DNA of 35,339 nucleotides from NCBI GenBank assembly GCA_019246665.1, contig JAFAQA010000440.1, positions 1 through 35,339 on the forward strand. The letters are read 5' to 3'. The DNA is from Hyphomicrobiales bacterium. Its GTDB lineage: Bacteria; Pseudomonadota; Alphaproteobacteria; Rhizobiales; Beijerinckiaceae. The notes beneath the pieces were generated by a model. That model worked only from the letters and a program-made list of their open reading frames with translations, made no database searches and was not told the origin of the DNA. Position numbers and translations under genes: made by a program. Each line of letters begins with the position of its first letter. Position 1 is the stretch's first letter. Of the stretch, positions 33,254 through 35,339 are shown in pieces.

Positions 33254-33979
33254 TTACGGCATTGCCTGCACGAGCTTGCCGGTCCACAATGGCGCGCTTG
33301 TCGGCTGTCCCGTCGGGGAACCGCCTGAGGGCTCGACCGTAATCGCGTACACCGCGGTCTCGACGACCGAAGGGTCGTAGCCGGAAAGGGCGGGGCGCAC
33401 CGTGAATCCCTGATCGGCAATCACGCCCAGCGACTTCGGGGCGCCAAGCTTGTCGTGGATCATCCACAATTCGTAGCTCTTGCCCGGCTGACGCTCCGCT
33501 GCGACCGGCCGCACGGTGAGGAGGCGGGCCTTGAGATCGACCTCGACCAGAAACGCCGGGGAAGCGGCGTCCTTCTGCAAAACCGCAACGAAATTCGAAG
33601 CTTCCCCGGGGCGCTCGCTTTGAAGAATGTCTTCGCGCATGAGAGCAATGGCAAGCGCCGCCGCGATGGCGCCGCCCGACAACGCCGCGGTTCGCCAACG
33701 CCGCAGGCGCCGCGAAAGCTCGACGATCTCGGCAGCGCCCGGGCTCTTTCCGGGTTGGCCTTCGATCTCGGCCTCGATGCGCGCGAACAACCCAGCGGGC
33801 GGCTCGACCAAGGGCGCGCTCTCGTCCAGCGGAGCGAGACGACGCTCCCAGGCCAGGATCGCTGCATCGAGTGCGGGCTCACGTGGCCGTCGCGCAGCCA
33901 CGGCGGTACGCTCGGCAGCATCGAGTGTGCCGAGCACATATTCACCGGCCAAGGCCTCGATGTCTTCCGGGTCGCTCAT
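33254..33979 (-). CDS. anti-sigma factor, RskA-like
   Basis: A 241-residue membrane anti-sigma factor. The N-terminal cytoplasmic part (DIEALAGEYVLGTLDAAERT and LDAAILAWERRLAPLDES) is the sigma-binding region of RskA-type proteins. One transmembrane helix lies at about 97-114 (TAALSGGAIAAALAIALM). The periplasmic C-terminal domain (AFLVEVDLKARLLTVRP, SYELWMIHDKLGAPKSLGV) is the RskA C-terminal fold. ATG 33979 overlaps the sigma factor stop (ATGA), so the pair is translated together. It should hold the sigma factor inactive at the membrane until a signal triggers release. Confidence 0.9.
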   Translation of the reverse strand: MSDPEDIEALAGEYVLGTLDAAERTAVAARRPREPALDAAILAWERRLAPLDESAPLVEPPAGLFARIEAEIEGQPGKSPGAAEIVELSRRLRRWRTAALSGGAIAAALAIALMREDILQSERPGEASNFVAVLQKDAASPAFLVEVDLKARLLTVRPVAAERQPGKSYELWMIHDKLGAPKSLGVIADQGFTVRPALSGYDPSVVETAVYAITVEPSGGSPTGQPTSAPLWTGKLVQAMP

Positions 33980-34521
33980 GAGGCAAGACATAGCCGAAGC
34001 TGCACGAGTGCGCGATGCAGCCAGGTCTTGATCGTGGGCACGGGAGCGCCAAATCGCGTCGCAAGGGCTTCCCGGCTCAATCCATGACAATAGGCAAGGA
34101 GCACCATCTGCCGCTTGGGTCGCTCGAGAGTGTCGAGGCAGGCGAGAAGTCGACCGAGGCGCTCGTTGCGCTCGCGCTCACCAAGCGGATCGGGCGTTTC
34201 GGCTGAAGGCTCGAAGCCCTCCGGCAATTCCTCCATCGAGAGCACGGGCTTTCGCCGCAACTCGTCGAGCGCGCGGTTGCGAACGATCGCTGCCATCCAA
34301 GTGATCGGTGAGGCCTTTGCGGCATCGAATTCGCCGGCGCGGCGCCAGATCTTGGCATAGACTTCCTGGAGAATGTCCTCCGCGAGATCGCGTCGCCTCA
34401 GGATGCGAAGCGCAATGCCGAACAGCTTGCCTCCGGTCGCACGATAAAGCTCGGCGAAAGCCACTCTATCCTGGTGCGCGACCCGCACCATGAGCTCAGC
34501 GATCTCCTGCGATGATCTCAT
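33976..34521 (-). CDS. ECF sigma factor, SigK/RpoE-like
   Basis: A 181-residue extracytoplasmic-function sigma factor. Region 2 spans about 18-90 and includes DLAEDILQEVYAKIWRRAGE (-10 recognition) and TWMAAIVRNRALDELRR. Region 4 spans about 122-178 with YCHGLSREALATRFGAPVPT and KTWLHRALVQLR, the -35-binding helix-turn-helix. ATG 34521 starts the recognisable protein; the open frame begins upstream but reads through the terminator hairpins of the preceding gene. It is co-transcribed with its anti-sigma factor. The fasciclin gene upstream on the same strand carries a plausible ECF promoter and may be its target. Confidence 0.92.
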   Translation of the reverse strand: MRSSQEIAELMVRVAHQDRVAFAELYRATGGKLFGIALRILRRRDLAEDILQEVYAKIWRRAGEFDAAKASPITWMAAIVRNRALDELRRKPVLSMEELPEGFEPSAETPDPLGERERNERLGRLLACLDTLERPKRQMVLLAYCHGLSREALATRFGAPVPTIKTWLHRALVQLRLCLAS

Positions 34522-34616
34522 GCATTGTGTCCTGCACGGCCATGCCGCCTCTTTGCGGAATGCAAGATTATCGGGAATTCGAAGCGACGCCAGAGCGGGA
34601 TACTTACGTTGCTGAA

Positions 34617-34668
34617 GGAGCGCCCATTCGGGGCGCTCCTCGAATAACCCTCGGTTCACTCCCGAGGG
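34617..34668 (-). terminator. double hairpin terminator after the fasciclin gene
   Basis: On the minus strand the stop codon is followed at once by CCCTCGG-loop-CCGAGGG (34668-34648) and TTATTCG. A second perfect stem follows, GGAGCGCCC/GGGCGCTCC (34617-34639) with a 5-base loop. Together they probably end the fasciclin transcript before the sigma factor gene, though some read-through into the sigma operon is possible. Confidence 0.65.
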
Positions 34669-34669
34669 G

Positions 34670-35245
34670 TCAGGGCAGCATCACGCTGTTGACCACATGG
34701 ATGACGCCATTCGCCTGGAACACGTCCGCGATGGTGATCATCGCAACATCACCCTTGTCGTCGGTGAGCGTGAGATGGCGATTGCCTTTGCGCATCACGG
34801 TGAGACCGTCGCCTTCAACCGTCTTGAGCATTGCCTTGCCGCCGCCCTTGTCGACCATGTCCGCAAGCTCCTGCACGGAGAGCCTTCCCGGCACGACATG
34901 GTAAGTGAGGATCTTCGTCAAAGTCGGCTTGTTCTCAGGCTTTACCAGGCTCTCGACCGTGCCGGCCGGCAGCTTCTTGAAGGCTTCGTTGGTCGGCGCG
35001 AAGACCGTGAACGGGCCAGCGCCTTCTAGCGTGTCCACGAGGCCCGCCGCCTTCACGGCTGCGACGAGCGTGGTGTGGTCCTTCGAATTGGCGGCATTCT
35101 CGACGATATTCTTCGAGGGGTACATCGGCGCACCGCCGACCGTCACGGTCCGTTCGGCGAAGCCCTGCGTCGGAGCAAGAGCAAAACCGGCCACGGCGAG
35201 CGTGAGCGCGACGCCGGCGAACCGGACGCTGTTACTTGAAAACAT
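34670..35245 (-). CDS. exported fasciclin (FAS1) domain protein
   Basis: A 191-residue exported protein. A signal peptide (MFSSNSVRFAGVALTLAVAG, cut near GFA-E) is followed by a single FAS1 domain at about 45-190. Its hallmarks are FTVFAPTNEAFKKLPAGTVE, the ILTYHVVPGRLS turn and the C-terminal NGVIHVVNSVMLP. FAS1 proteins mediate adhesion or ligand binding at the cell surface or in the periplasm. Fasciclin genes next to ECF sigma/anti-sigma pairs recur in proteobacteria, so a role in an envelope-stress regulon is likely. The ATG is preceded by GGAAGGACG. Confidence 0.92.
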   Translation of the reverse strand: MFSSNSVRFAGVALTLAVAGFALAPTQGFAERTVTVGGAPMYPSKNIVENAANSKDHTTLVAAVKAAGLVDTLEGAGPFTVFAPTNEAFKKLPAGTVESLVKPENKPTLTKILTYHVVPGRLSVQELADMVDKGGGKAMLKTVEGDGLTVMRKGNRHLTLTDDKGDVAMITIADVFQANGVIHVVNSVMLP

Positions 35246-35305
35246 GAGATCGTCCTTCCGTTGCCTCGTTCTTCCCGATCACCCAGCGAAGGCTCGGGTG
35301 GCAAA

Positions 35306-35333
35306 GCTACGAAGGCATATCGGCAAGGTTTCA
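35306..35333 (-). promoter_or_regulatory. candidate ECF promoter of the fasciclin gene
   Basis: On the minus strand TGAAAC (35333-35328), 16 bases and CGTAGC (35311-35306) match the general ECF layout of an AAC-type -35 and a CGT-type -10. It lies 60 bases before the fasciclin start codon. I could not find an equally good match upstream of the sigma factor gene itself. Confidence 0.45.
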
Positions 35334-35339
35334 GCGATC

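Overview
The window is GC-rich, tightly packed chromosomal DNA from an alphaproteobacterium, most likely of the order Hyphomicrobiales (Rhizobiales). The evidence is the GC-biased codon use, many GTG/TTG starts and 4-base stop/start overlaps, a ribosomal protein L19 with an Ala/Lys-rich tail, a coaBC-dut pair, a ygfZ-tag-HD hydrolase run, and two copies of a palindromic intergenic element that I remember as typical of Rhizobiales genomes. The genus cannot be read from the sequence. I saw no rRNA, tRNA, CRISPR array, transposase or prophage.

Layout. 1-3757: an alpha/beta hydrolase, a 3-oxoadipyl-CoA-type thiolase, a META-domain exported protein and a small exported protein coupled to it. 3758-5310: alanine dehydrogenase between two copies of the palindromic repeat. 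5311-11497 (minus): an ABC importer (binding protein, ATPase, permease) followed by an FAD oxidoreductase, a family III CoA-transferase and a crotonase, with a divergent LysR regulator at 11692-12651. This looks like an uptake-and-CoA-catabolism operon for an unknown acid. 12741-13386: a brnTA toxin-antitoxin pair with a near-ideal promoter. 13455-14606: an exported serine beta-lactamase-like hydrolase.

14894-21631 is a three-gene overlapping operon: transglutaminase-DUF2126, circularly permuted ATP-grasp fused to alpha-E, and a second transglutaminase. It is predicted to make and/or trim a peptide-like amide product that has not been defined. Housekeeping genes follow: coaBC, dut and (minus) rplS. 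24293-25412 is a second toxin-antitoxin pair (Xre/MbcA/ParS-type plus RES domain), followed by a large MscS-type channel.

27780-28300 holds the most foreign-looking gene, an AT-rich 135-residue protein with features of BECR-fold RNase toxins. It has its own promoter placed so that the transcript would begin at the start codon. Then come a cytochrome P450 (minus), a 7-bp tandem repeat in a divergent promoter region, and ygfZ, tag, an HD hydrolase and a dual-specificity-type phosphatase. The window ends with a minus-strand ECF sigma/anti-sigma pair and a fasciclin-domain exported protein with a plausible ECF promoter.

Both metabolic clusters (the CoA operon and the amidoligase/transglutaminase operon) have recognisable enzymes but no known substrate. 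They and the orphan AT-rich gene are the parts most worth follow-up.
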